64,000 bases of DNA from Geobacteraceae bacterium (lineage in GTDB: Bacteria > Desulfobacterota > Desulfuromonadia > Geobacterales > Pseudopelobacteraceae): NCBI GenBank assembly GCA_025355965.1, contig JANXYR010000038.1:1-64000 (forward strand), read 5' to 3'. A program made the position numbers and the translations under genes. Below the pieces are notes generated by a model. The model saw only the letters and a program-made list of their open reading frames with translations, ran no database searches and was not told the DNA's origin. Shown one piece after another: positions 37,486 to 45,961 of the stretch (its first letter is position 1; each line of letters opens with the position of its first letter).

Positions 37486-38665
37486 CAGCAGCCCACGCCG
37501 CATCATGATCGTGGCCGGTGAGGCCTCAGGTGACATCTACGGTGCCGAGCTTGTCAGAGAGGCATTGAAGCTTGTCCCTGATTTGTATTTCTCCGGAATC
37601 GGTGGAGCCCGTATGCGCGAAGCCGGGGTTGAAACAGTGGTGGACTCCGGAGATATGGCGGTCGTCGGCTTGGTAGAGGTAATCAAGCACTTCGATGTAA
37701 TTGCAGCTGCTTTCCTGAAGTTGAAGCGGATTATCCTGAATGAATCTCCAGATCTGCTGATCTTGATAGACTATCCCGGCTTCAACCTTCGACTGGCAAA
37801 GGTTGCCAAAAAAGCCGGCGTAAAGGTACTCTATTACATCAGCCCGCAAATTTGGGCTTGGCGCCAGGGTAGGGTCAAGAAAATCGCGCGGCTTGTTGAT
37901 CATATGGCTGTGATCCTCCCCTTCGAAGCGCCATTCTATGAAAAGGCCGGTGTGCCGGTCACTTTCGCGGGACACCCCATGTTGGACCTGGTTAACGTAA
38001 CCATGGGTCGTTCCGCTGCCGCTACCAGCTTTAATCTCGACCCTTCACGTAAAACTGTCGGTCTTTTTCCAGGCAGCCGTCGCAATGAGATTGAGCGGCT
38101 TCTGCCGACCATAATTGCAGCCGCCGTTAAACTTAAAGAACGCTTTCCCGAAATTCAATTCATCCTCCCGCTTGCATCCACACTGCAAAGTGAAGATATT
38201 GTGCCACTGTTGGCGGCCGCCGGCCTTGAAGTGACCACAACTAGAAACCGAATCCACGACATGATTCGAGCTTGTGATGCCGTCATTTCCGTATCCGGTA
38301 CCGTTACCCTTGAAATTGCTCTGGTAGAGACACCGATGGTGATCATCTATAAGCTATCACCACTTACTTATCAACTTGCCAAAAGACTTGTGAAAATCAA
38401 AAATATCGGCCTCTGCAATATTGTCGCGGGTGAAACTGTTGTTCAGGAACTGATACAGGACCAAGCAAACCCTGCTGAGATTGCTGCCGAGATCGGTAAG
38501 CTGCTAACAGACAACTCTTATCACTCCGAAGTCGTGCGCAGACTTGGTGAAGTACGTGCAAAACTGGGGCGTGGTGGAGCATCGGTAAACGTTGCAAGTA
38601 TCGCCATCGCACTTTGCGACAATAATGCCGGCACATCTGCCGTTCACATCGGATTCCAACGATGA
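37478..38665 (+). CDS. lpxB: Lipid-A-disaccharide synthase
   Basis: A 395-residue GT19 glycosyltransferase that joins UDP-diacyl sugar and lipid X to the lipid A disaccharide at the inner face of the membrane. Signatures are V-A-G-E-A-S-G-D near 12-19, Y-Y-I-S-P-Q-I-W-A-W near 117-126 and L-F-P-G-S-R-R-N-E near 187-195. The open frame begins at 37376, but the likely start is TTG 37478 behind GAGAGG, overlapping the aminotransferase stop; ATG 37505 would cut into the first strand. The stop overlaps the next gene by four bases. Confidence 0.93.
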   Translation: MDSSSPRRIMIVAGEASGDIYGAELVREALKLVPDLYFSGIGGARMREAGVETVVDSGDMAVVGLVEVIKHFDVIAAAFLKLKRIILNESPDLLILIDYPGFNLRLAKVAKKAGVKVLYYISPQIWAWRQGRVKKIARLVDHMAVILPFEAPFYEKAGVPVTFAGHPMLDLVNVTMGRSAAATSFNLDPSRKTVGLFPGSRRNEIERLLPTIIAAAVKLKERFPEIQFILPLASTLQSEDIVPLLAAAGLEVTTTRNRIHDMIRACDAVISVSGTVTLEIALVETPMVIIYKLSPLTYQLAKRLVKIKNIGLCNIVAGETVVQELIQDQANPAEIAAEIGKLLTDNSYHSEVVRRLGEVRAKLGRGGASVNVASIAIALCDNNAGTSAVHIGFQR

Positions 38666-39576
38666 AAAAAACAGTCTGGCTTCTACAAGCAGTACTCTTC
38701 TACATATTCACCCTGTTTGTAGCGACTCTCCCCCGCTCTCAATCAAACCGCATCGGCAGAAAAATCGGAACATTCCTTTTTAATATTCTCCACTCGCGCA
38801 GATCTATTGCAATTGATAACATCAGGCAAGCGCTCCCGTTCATGAAGCGTCACCTCTCTTGGACGGGCATTTATGAAACTCCGGAGGAAATTGCCTTGGC
38901 AACATTCATGAACCTGGGGATTTCTATTGTTGAAGTCTGTCGGTTGTATCATGGCAAAGGCAATGATCTGATTGATTCGATGGTCGTACATGGCTTGGAA
39001 AATTTTCAGCAGGCCAAAGAAAAGGGTAATGGTGTGCTCTGCGTTAGCGGCCATTGCGGCAACTGGGAACTGATATCGCTTTCATTCAAACATCACCTGA
39101 ATGAAAATGTTTGGGCAATCGTCAGAAAGCAGAACAATCCATACCTCAATTCAATTGTAGACAAGATGAGATCTGGTTACGACAATAAGGTCATTTACAA
39201 CAAGGCCGCTCTGCGTCCCATCCTTAGCGTTATTAAAAATAAAGGTGTAATCGGCATGCTGGCCGATCAGGCTGTGTTCGAAGACAACGGTGCCCTGATC
39301 GAGTTTCTTGGCAGAAAAGCCTGGGCTAACAAGGCCCCTGCCGTGATTGCGCATAAAACAGGAGTGCCTATTGTCCCTGTTTTTGGCTATCGCGAAAATG
39401 GCCGGTTCATTCTTACGTTCCACCCTGAGTACACACTGTGCGGTGATCGTTCAGAGGACGGGATCAGACGGGATATCCAGGCGTTGTCGCGTTACCTTGA
39501 GGATTTTGTCTGCGCTCACCCGGCAGACTGGTACTGGGTGCATCGCCGCTGGAAGCGTGCAGGAGAAGCTATATGA
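38662..39576 (+). CDS. lpxL: Lipid A late acyltransferase, LpxL/HtrB family
   Basis: A 304-residue membrane-bound acyltransferase with one N-terminal hydrophobic segment (about 5-24). The catalytic HX4E motif is S-G-H-C-G-N-W-E near 131-138, and M-L-A-D-Q and W-A-N-K-A-P-A further on match the family. It adds a secondary acyl chain to the Kdo-lipid A precursor. Only one such gene is present here, so a second late acyltransferase, if any, is elsewhere. Four-base overlaps with lpxB and the PAP2 gene place it firmly in the lipid A operon. LpxL rather than LpxM is a guess. Confidence 0.85.
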   Translation: MKKTVWLLQAVLFYIFTLFVATLPRSQSNRIGRKIGTFLFNILHSRRSIAIDNIRQALPFMKRHLSWTGIYETPEEIALATFMNLGISIVEVCRLYHGKGNDLIDSMVVHGLENFQQAKEKGNGVLCVSGHCGNWELISLSFKHHLNENVWAIVRKQNNPYLNSIVDKMRSGYDNKVIYNKAALRPILSVIKNKGVIGMLADQAVFEDNGALIEFLGRKAWANKAPAVIAHKTGVPIVPVFGYRENGRFILTFHPEYTLCGDRSEDGIRRDIQALSRYLEDFVCAHPADWYWVHRRWKRAGEAI

Positions 39577-40292
39577 ACAGTAGCCCTGATAAACAGGACG
39601 ACTTAAAACCAACTATGATTCGTGATTTTGCCATCCCTCTCACTATTCTCGTTCTGGCTACAATCATGATTGCAGCTACCGGTGCCGATCTGCTCGTATC
39701 CGCACCATTTTATATTGACGGGAAATGGCCAATAGGAGATCAGCAACCGTGGCACCTGTTGTATCTACTCGATCGGGGGCCAACTATTGGCCTGGGACTG
39801 TGCGGATTAGCCGCTGCCATCATAGGCAGTATCTACAAACAGCGGCGCAACTTGATCCGTCCGGGGCTCTTTCTGGTAATCCTCCTTATTATCGGCCCTG
39901 GGCTGGTGGTTAATACAATTTTCAAAGATTATTGGGGTCGACCGCGACCGCGTGAAATTGTCCAATTTGGTGGCAAGAAAGAGTTTTTACACCCCTGGCA
40001 AAAAGGTGTAGCTCACATGGGGCGTTCATTCCCATCAGGACACTCTTCGGCTGCATTTTATTTAACAGCTCCTTTTTTCATATATCGTCGACGCAAACCA
40101 AGGGTTGCCCGTGCATGGTTTATTGGAGGGTTCTGTTTTGGCTTGATGATGAGTATTGCCAGGATTACCCAGGGAGGGCACTTCCTGAGCGACAATCTCT
40201 GGGCGTGGGGAATGGTACATCTTATTGCCGTTGCACTATATTACCTGCTACGGCCTGACCGGGACAAAGTTCCCCCTTCGGCAGCAGCATAA
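39573..40292 (+). CDS. PAP2-family membrane phosphatase (possible LpxE-like lipid A phosphatase)
   Basis: A 239-residue protein with five or six transmembrane helices. All three PAP2 motifs are intact: K-X6-R-P at 118-126 (K-D-Y-W-G-R-P-R-P), P-S-G-H at 154-157 and A-R-X5-H-X3-D at 196-207. It dephosphorylates a lipid phosphate on the outer side of the inner membrane. Its place between the late acyltransferase and waaA, with four-base overlap, suggests lipid A 1-phosphate removal (LpxE) or a modified phosphate. Undecaprenyl-diphosphate phosphatase is the alternative; motifs cannot decide. Confidence 0.78.
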   Translation: MNSSPDKQDDLKPTMIRDFAIPLTILVLATIMIAATGADLLVSAPFYIDGKWPIGDQQPWHLLYLLDRGPTIGLGLCGLAAAIIGSIYKQRRNLIRPGLFLVILLIIGPGLVVNTIFKDYWGRPRPREIVQFGGKKEFLHPWQKGVAHMGRSFPSGHSSAAFYLTAPFFIYRRRKPRVARAWFIGGFCFGLMMSIARITQGGHFLSDNLWAWGMVHLIAVALYYLLRPDRDKVPPSAAA

Positions 40293-40300
40293 TTTGACCC

Positions 40301-41584
40301 ATGTTTTTTTTCGCCTACAACATACTCTTCCTCTTCCTGCTGGTTCCGGTATTTCTGTTCAATATCTACCGTTCCACAAAACGGGGATGGCCTCTGGCAG
40401 CAGCAGAACGTTTTGGTTTTGTTTCTCAGAGCGATCTGGCAAAAATCGCCGGTCGTCCGGTTATATGGCTTCACGCCGTTTCTGTTGGCGAAGCCATTGC
40501 GGCCAGACCCCTTCTTAAAGCACTACGCAACCGCTATCAAAGCCACGCCATCGTAATATCTAATACAACTGAAACCGGAAGAACAACTGCCGCCGGATTT
40601 CCGGAAGTTGACCTCTGTCTGTATTTCCCTTTTGATTTTTTACTTTCGGTGCGGGTTCTCCTCAGCTCCGTTAAGCCGCGCATTATAATCATAATGGAAA
40701 CGGAGATCTGGCCCAATTTTTGCCGTGAAGCCGCCAGAAATCACATTCCGCTTCTGCTGGCTAACGGTCGCATCTCAGACCGTTCATTCCTGCGTTATCT
40801 GAAGTTCAGCTGGTTTTTTCGCCCCGCCCTGCGCTGCTTTTCAGCTATCTGCATGCAATCGGAGGTCGGGCGCCAGCGCATAGCTGCTATCGGTGCAGAT
40901 ACCGAAACGATCAGAGTTACCGGCAACCTCAAAAACGATATTCCCTATTATCAGGTGAGTTCAGAGGAACGCTGTGAGTTACGCTCTGAGTATTCAATCC
41001 CGAAGGATTGCTGTGTACTGACTGCCGGCAGCACACGCGACGGCGAAGAGCAGTATCTTATTTCTGCATATAAGGAGCTTTCTAAAGACATCAGCAACCT
41101 GTTTCTGGTAATTGTACCGCGACACCCGGAGCGAGCAGGAGAAATCGCCGCTTTGCTTGAAAATGCCGAAGTCCGCTACAAAAGACGTACAACCCTTTCT
41201 GACAATTGCCTGCTTCAAAGTGGAGAAGTACTGCTGGTAGACACAATAGGTGAAATGATGAACCTCTATGCGCTGGCTGATATTGCCTATGTCGGCGGCA
41301 GTCTGGTGCCAATCGGTGGACATAACCTTTTAGAGCCGGCGTCAGCCGGAGTGCCAAGCGTATTTGGCCCCCATATGGCCAATTTCAGAGAGATTGAGGA
41401 GCTGGTTCTGCGCTACGGTGCCGGTATTCAGATTCATAATCCGGAAGAATTAACCACTTCCTGCCGGGCTTTGATTACGAGTGCCGAACTGCGAGCTGTT
41501 CTGGGGCAAAATGGCTTAAAGTTGATGCGGGATAATGGTGGCGCAACTGAGCGGCATATGGAAGTCATAGCAAGATTTTTATGA
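40301..41584 (+). CDS. waaA: 3-deoxy-D-manno-octulosonic acid (Kdo) transferase
   Basis: A 427-residue GT30 enzyme with an N-terminal membrane anchor (about 2-22). It moves Kdo from CMP-Kdo to lipid IVA. Family strings include W-L-H-A-V-S-V-G-E near 57-65 with the catalytic Glu, N-T-T-E-T-G near 88-93, E-T-E-I-W-P-N near 131-137 and G-G-H-N-L-L-E-P-A near 340-348. Whether it adds one or two Kdo units cannot be seen. It lies eight bases after the PAP2 gene and overlaps lpxK by four. The ATG lacks an obvious ribosome site, suggesting coupled translation. Confidence 0.94.
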   Translation: MFFFAYNILFLFLLVPVFLFNIYRSTKRGWPLAAAERFGFVSQSDLAKIAGRPVIWLHAVSVGEAIAARPLLKALRNRYQSHAIVISNTTETGRTTAAGFPEVDLCLYFPFDFLLSVRVLLSSVKPRIIIIMETEIWPNFCREAARNHIPLLLANGRISDRSFLRYLKFSWFFRPALRCFSAICMQSEVGRQRIAAIGADTETIRVTGNLKNDIPYYQVSSEERCELRSEYSIPKDCCVLTAGSTRDGEEQYLISAYKELSKDISNLFLVIVPRHPERAGEIAALLENAEVRYKRRTTLSDNCLLQSGEVLLVDTIGEMMNLYALADIAYVGGSLVPIGGHNLLEPASAGVPSVFGPHMANFREIEELVLRYGAGIQIHNPEELTTSCRALITSAELRAVLGQNGLKLMRDNGGATERHMEVIARFL

Positions 41585-42675
41585 ACATATCATGGCAAAC
41601 ATACTGGAGAGAATTGGCCTCCGGCAGTCGCACCGACGTGGTTGACAAGCTTCTCCTACTCTTTCTGACATCGTTAGCATGGTTGTATTCGTTGGCCATG
41701 CGATTAAGAGCCGAATTGTATAGACTCGGCATATTAAATACACTCCGTCTCCCACGCCCGGTTGTTTCAATCGGCAACATAACCGTCGGAGGAACCGGGA
41801 AAACGCCTGTAACCGCTTATATTGCACGTTTTCTTCTTGCTCAGGGATTCAGGGTAGCCGTGCTATCCCGTGGCTATGGCGGATCTTTGGAGGGGCAGAC
41901 ATGCGTTGTCAGTGACGGCTATTCCATTATGTTAAGTGCTGTAGAGTGTGGTGATGAGCCGTATCTCCTGGCGTCGACGGTCCCTGGACTTATGGTCGTA
42001 ATCGGTACGGATCGCTATGCAGCTGGTCTACTGGCCATACAGCAGCTTTCACCGGATATTTTCCTGTTGGACGACGGATTCCAGCACCTGCGCCTGCATC
42101 GCGATCTGAATATTCTGCTGATGGACTTTTCAAGACCGTTTGGCAACAACCTGACGCTGCCGGCAGGAATATTGCGGGAACCTGAAACAGCAATGTGCAG
42201 GGCAGATCTGGTTATTTTTACGCGTACTCCAGTGGCAGCAAGAATTCCTGCCAACACAGGAAATATCCCAGCTTGCGTATCCAGCCACACAATCGTCGAT
42301 TTACTCCCTCTTAGCGGCGGTACGCCCGTTCCATTTTCCCACTGCCTCGGCCATAAAGTACTCGCCTTTGCCGGCATTGCCGACCCCGACTCATTTTTTG
42401 CCGGGTTACGTGCAAGGGGATTAAATCTCGTACACACTCTAGATCTCCCGGATCATTTTATTTACAACCAAGAACGGTGTAATGAGATCGTTGTAGCAAT
42501 GCGGGAAAGCGGAGCTGATTTTTTAGTTACAACGGAAAAAGACGGTGTAAAAATGAAGGGGTTCTCGCAGGAATTGAGGACTCGGATTCTACTCGCCCGG
42601 TTGGAACTGACGATCGATAATTCCGAACAGTTAAAAGAAATGTTGACTGGCCTGCTTCAGCGTCACGGTGAGTAG
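41581..42675 (+). CDS. lpxK: Tetraacyldisaccharide 4'-kinase
   Basis: A 364-residue membrane-associated P-loop kinase that adds the 4'-phosphate to lipid A. Walker A is G-N-I-T-V-G-G-T-G-K-T at 65-75; S-R-G-Y-G-G near 99-104 and L-D-D-G-F-Q-H near 158-164 are the other family signatures, the last contributing catalytic and Walker B acids. An N-terminal hydrophobic helix (about 22-40) anchors it. It is the last gene of the rightward lipid A block. Its stop overlaps the end of a convergent heptosyltransferase gene by 13 bases. Confidence 0.94.
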   Translation: MNISWQTYWRELASGSRTDVVDKLLLLFLTSLAWLYSLAMRLRAELYRLGILNTLRLPRPVVSIGNITVGGTGKTPVTAYIARFLLAQGFRVAVLSRGYGGSLEGQTCVVSDGYSIMLSAVECGDEPYLLASTVPGLMVVIGTDRYAAGLLAIQQLSPDIFLLDDGFQHLRLHRDLNILLMDFSRPFGNNLTLPAGILREPETAMCRADLVIFTRTPVAARIPANTGNIPACVSSHTIVDLLPLSGGTPVPFSHCLGHKVLAFAGIADPDSFFAGLRARGLNLVHTLDLPDHFIYNQERCNEIVVAMRESGADFLVTTEKDGVKMKGFSQELRTRILLARLELTIDNSEQLKEMLTGLLQRHGE

Positions 42676-42681
42676 CGTGAC
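42662..42681. other. Hairpin spanning two convergent stop codons
   Basis: GTCACG (42662-42667) and CGTGAC (42676-42681) pair around an 8-base loop. The structure covers the stop codons of lpxK (TAG) and of the leftward heptosyltransferase (TGA). It has no T-run on either side. Being coding on both strands, it may be accidental, or may slow convergent transcription. Confidence 0.4.
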
Positions 42682-43697
42682 CTCCACAACTGGACTTTTT
42701 CAAGAACATCTAGCACAGTAATACGCTGCATCCTGTCTTTACGATTCTCCATGGATATAGGATAATCTTCCCCCGGATCACCGTAGGCATCAATCATCAA
42801 GTCATTAAATTTTCGGTAAGGCCCGACCCTTTTCGGATTGGAATATCCCATCAGAGACACAACCGGGCGATCAAGCGCAACTGTGATATGCAGCGGACCG
42901 GTATCAAGCGAGATCACCAAAGCAGCACCATCAAGAATCCCTACCAAGCCGCGTAAACCGCCATTTCCGAGGGCACTCAAAGGTGCCTGTTTAGCATGCT
43001 CCATGATGATGCGTTCGCACTCTACCTCAACCGGCGAACGCCCACCGACAAGAATCGGCTGCAGTCCAAAATCGGAGTAGAGGGCGTCACAAACCTCCGC
43101 CCAGCGCTCGGGAAACCAGTTTTTCTGCAACTTGCTGGTTGCCACAACAATTGGTACCGCCGGGCGGTCGATACTGGAGTAGAACGATTCCTTCCACGAT
43201 CGTTCTTCATCGTTCCAAGGTCCAAGCCCCCAAGTGACTGGAGCTGTCGGCGCTCCCAGCCAGTCACAGAACTCAAGATACTGATCCTGTACGTGCTGCA
43301 TCGCATGGGGTTGAATGCGGTGCGTGGTAAAGAGCCAGTTCAAATCGCGGGCACGGGCAAAGTCAAAGCCGAGTTTCACAGTAGCGTTGATAAATGACGT
43401 GACTATGTTTGCCTTGAAGTATACCTGCAGATCAAGAACGAGATCAAACTTACGGGAGCGCAACTGCCCACGTACATCCATAAAGCCGCGAATTCCCTGA
43501 GTGCGGTCAAAAAGGATAATTTCATCAACCAACTCATGCCCGCGTACCAGCATGGCAGGCCCCGGCTGTAGTATCCAGGTCACCTGCATGGCCGGGTTAG
43601 ACCGTTTGAGAGCATGCAGCACCGGCAGGACATGCACCGTGTCACCCACGGCACTCATCATGACAATGCAGACACGGTCCGTTGCAACTCGCATCAT
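42663..43697 (-). CDS. Glycosyltransferase family 9 heptosyltransferase
   Basis: From ATG 43697 the protein has 344 residues; the frame is open to 43772 but GAGGAG before the ATGATG pair and the overlap with the kinase stop point to 43697 or 43694. The GT9 fold shows M-M-S-A-V-G-D-T-V-H near the start, T-S-K-L-Q-K-N-W near 180 and S-L-D-T-G-P-L-H-I near 268-276. It should add ADP-heptose to the inner core, as WaaC or a related transferase. It is encoded against the flanking lipid A genes, translationally coupled to the kinase upstream. The exact acceptor cannot be read from sequence. Confidence 0.85.
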   Translation of the reverse strand: MMRVATDRVCIVMMSAVGDTVHVLPVLHALKRSNPAMQVTWILQPGPAMLVRGHELVDEIILFDRTQGIRGFMDVRGQLRSRKFDLVLDLQVYFKANIVTSFINATVKLGFDFARARDLNWLFTTHRIQPHAMQHVQDQYLEFCDWLGAPTAPVTWGLGPWNDEERSWKESFYSSIDRPAVPIVVATSKLQKNWFPERWAEVCDALYSDFGLQPILVGGRSPVEVECERIIMEHAKQAPLSALGNGGLRGLVGILDGAALVISLDTGPLHITVALDRPVVSLMGYSNPKRVGPYRKFNDLMIDAYGDPGEDYPISMENRKDRMQRITVLDVLEKVQLWRSRYSP

Positions 43698-44479
43698 CTG
43701 TTCTCCTCTGCAAGGTCGGCTAACCGCGCCAGTGAACCCTCGTCGAAATCGAGTCCCCAACGTTCGCGCCACTTGCGGGCTGATCGCGCCAAGCGATTAA
43801 AGTTACGGGCAGCAATGTCGCCACCGCCGGGGAAAGTCACCCGGTCCACGTCAAGAAGGTAAGCTGTCAAATCAGCACCGCTTCCGGCAATATAGATATT
43901 TTTGAGATTAAGGTCGGCATGCCACGCTCCGGCACATGCAAGATTGGCCAGTAACCGGCCTACCGCCACCAGCATCGAATCATGGTCCGCCTTGTTAGCC
44001 TTTCTCCATGCGGCAGGAAAATCGTCACCATCCGGCAGCCGCCGTGTCATTACATCACTTCGGGCGAATATTCCCGCAGCGGGGTATACGGCATACGCTA
44101 TCACTTCCGGCGTTAAAATTTGGGCCTCGGCCAATCGAAGCGATGTTGCCAACTCAATTGGAGCCCTCGTTGGAGCTAGAAAGTATTCGCCCGTCAAAAC
44201 ACGCAGCAACCCACCATGACGATTTCTCCGAACAACAACAGAGGTTGCAGGGATTGTCGACAGATCGACAGAGTAAATGATGCCACGCCCATACATTTCT
44301 TCTCTCAAAGGTTGCTGACCCGCCCATTCGTGAAGAGTACCGGCAGCAAGCGCCAGTGCAACAGCCTCAACGGCCCAGGCAAGGGCAACAGCCTGACAGC
44401 CATTTACGTCAAGATGGACGTAGCCAAATCGTTGCAAATCTGATCCTTGAATATCCGGGATGGAAATAGGGGGCTTCAT
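43694..44479 (-). CDS. LPS core kinase, KdkA/InaA-like (probable Kdo or heptose kinase)
   Basis: A 261-residue protein with a protein-kinase-like fold. The catalytic loop reads A-W-H-A-D-L-N-L-K-N near 187-196, and L-L-D-V-D-R-V near 212-218 takes the place of DFG. R-R-N-R-H-G-G near 83-89 and a Lys/Arg-poor N-lobe resemble 3-deoxy-manno-octulosonate kinase. It would phosphorylate an inner-core sugar using ATP, giving the core its negative charge. The stop overlaps the heptosyltransferase start (ATGATGA), so the two form a coupled leftward pair. WaaP-type heptose kinase is the alternative. Confidence 0.75.
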   Translation of the reverse strand: MKPPISIPDIQGSDLQRFGYVHLDVNGCQAVALAWAVEAVALALAAGTLHEWAGQQPLREEMYGRGIIYSVDLSTIPATSVVVRRNRHGGLLRVLTGEYFLAPTRAPIELATSLRLAEAQILTPEVIAYAVYPAAGIFARSDVMTRRLPDGDDFPAAWRKANKADHDSMLVAVGRLLANLACAGAWHADLNLKNIYIAGSGADLTAYLLDVDRVTFPGGGDIAARNFNRLARSARKWRERWGLDFDEGSLARLADLAEENR

Positions 44480-44667
44480 AGGTCTCTGGGAATTGAGATG
44501 TATTGAAATTGCTGTTTTTTATTCTGTCTGACGTTAATAAATATCATTCATATCAAAGTATCGTCAACATGAAACTGGAAGAATAACCGCGTCCGGAGGT
44601 GTAATTTACTTCAAATGTGAAGTCCTTTATGGCATATTGTCCAATCAATTTAATTACTATGGATAGT

Positions 44668-44856
44668 ATGATAATACCTGAATTATTACACATACTCGCA
44701 TGCCCAACCTGCAAAGGTGAATTGACCCTGAGCGAAGCGGGTTCCTTTCTGCAGTGCAAACCTTGCTGCAAGAACTACCAGGTTGTTGAAGGTATTCCGG
44801 TACTACTTCCGGAGAGTGCTGGCACATCTCTCCTGACAAAATGCGAGGCACCGTGA
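44668..44856 (+). CDS. Trm112-family small zinc protein
   Basis: A 62-residue protein counted from ATG 44668; the frame opens at 44617 but the family begins with L-L-x-I-L-A-C-P. Cys12 and Cys15 (A-C-P-T-C-K-G) with Cys30 and Cys33 (C-K-P-C) make the zinc site, and the end Y-Q-V-V-E-G-I-P-V-L-L-P is the Trm112/YcaR signature. Eukaryotic Trm112 activates methyltransferases; bacterial YcaR-type genes usually sit beside lpxK or kdsB, as here near LPS genes. No good ribosome site is visible. Its stop overlaps the waaF GTG start (GTGA). Confidence 0.75.
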   Translation: MIIPELLHILACPTCKGELTLSEAGSFLQCKPCCKNYQVVEGIPVLLPESAGTSLLTKCEAP

Positions 44857-45908
44857 AAGAATTAAATCACGGCTCCATTCGGAAAATCCTCATTCGCTCT
44901 GTCAACTGGATCGGTGATGCTGTGATGACCACACCGGCAATCGATGTTATCCGAGAACATTTTCCGCACGCTGAAATAACCATCCTCGCCAATGCGATGG
45001 TATCCCAGCTTTTTTTGCATCATCCCGGAATTGACAACATCATCACATTCGATCGGCAGGGGAAGCATCACGGAGTTGGCGGAAGATTAAGACTGGCAGC
45101 AGAGTTGCGAAATCATGCATTTGATCTGGCAATCATCCTTCCCAATTCATTTGATTCCGCGCTGGTGCCGTGGCTTGCAAGGATTCCGGTCAAAATCGGA
45201 AAATGCAGCGATGGGCGCACACTCCTGCTGAGTGGACGCTACAACGCAGCAAAAGGCGCCACCCCTTGCCACGAAGTTGAATACTACCTAAACCTCCTGC
45301 ACTGTTTTGGAATCAAAGGAAGTTCTACTCAACCTCACCTATTCATCACTGCTGAAGAAGAGAGCAGAGCATCGTCCTTATTGGCAGAAAGAGGCATACA
45401 AGCCGATGACTTCGTACTCGGCATCAACCCCGGTGCAAGCTATGGCTCAGCCAAACGCTGGTATCCTGACAGATTTGCCCAGGTCGCATGCAATCTTGCA
45501 AACAAATGGTCGGCAAAGGTTGTTATCTTTGGCGGGCCGGGTGAAGCAGCAATTTCCGCAGATATAGATCATAGGCTGGAAGGAACAGCTGTAAATCTGG
45601 CCGGCAAAACTACAGTGCGGGAATTGATGGCGCTGATCAAGCGCTGTAATTTTTTTATAACTAACGACTCCGGCCCCATGCATATAGCCGCCGCTTTTGA
45701 TGTGCCTCTGGTGGCTATTTTCGGTTCAACCGACCACACCGGAACATCACCTTACAACAGCAGAGCGGTAGTTGTCAGAGATAATACCGTCGAATGTGCA
45801 CCCTGTAAGTTACGGGAATGCCCGACCGATCACCGCTGTATGACGTCAGTTTCTGAAGATTCCGTTATTAGCGCAGCGCTGGAACTTTACGATCAATTAC
45901 AGCGTTGA
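44853..45908 (+). CDS. waaF: ADP-heptose:LPS heptosyltransferase II
   Basis: A 351-residue GT9 enzyme counted from GTG 44853, which follows GAGG and overlaps the previous stop as GTGA; ATG 44841 has no ribosome site. Signatures are R-S-V-N-W-I-G-D-A-V-M-T-T-P near the N-terminus, N-P-G-A-S-Y-G-S-A-K-R-W near 193-204, T-N-D-S-G-P-M-H-I-A near 268-277, and a cysteine-rich end (C-A-P-C-K-L-R-E-C-P) common to WaaF. It adds the second heptose to the inner core. It opens the rightward core-assembly genes, followed by msbA. Confidence 0.92.
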   Translation: MKELNHGSIRKILIRSVNWIGDAVMTTPAIDVIREHFPHAEITILANAMVSQLFLHHPGIDNIITFDRQGKHHGVGGRLRLAAELRNHAFDLAIILPNSFDSALVPWLARIPVKIGKCSDGRTLLLSGRYNAAKGATPCHEVEYYLNLLHCFGIKGSSTQPHLFITAEEESRASSLLAERGIQADDFVLGINPGASYGSAKRWYPDRFAQVACNLANKWSAKVVIFGGPGEAAISADIDHRLEGTAVNLAGKTTVRELMALIKRCNFFITNDSGPMHIAAAFDVPLVAIFGSTDHTGTSPYNSRAVVVRDNTVECAPCKLRECPTDHRCMTSVSEDSVISAALELYDQLQR

Positions 45909-45961
45909 TAGATAACGCTCAAAATCCATTACTTACTAACTAATCACATAGGGTTCCTGAT

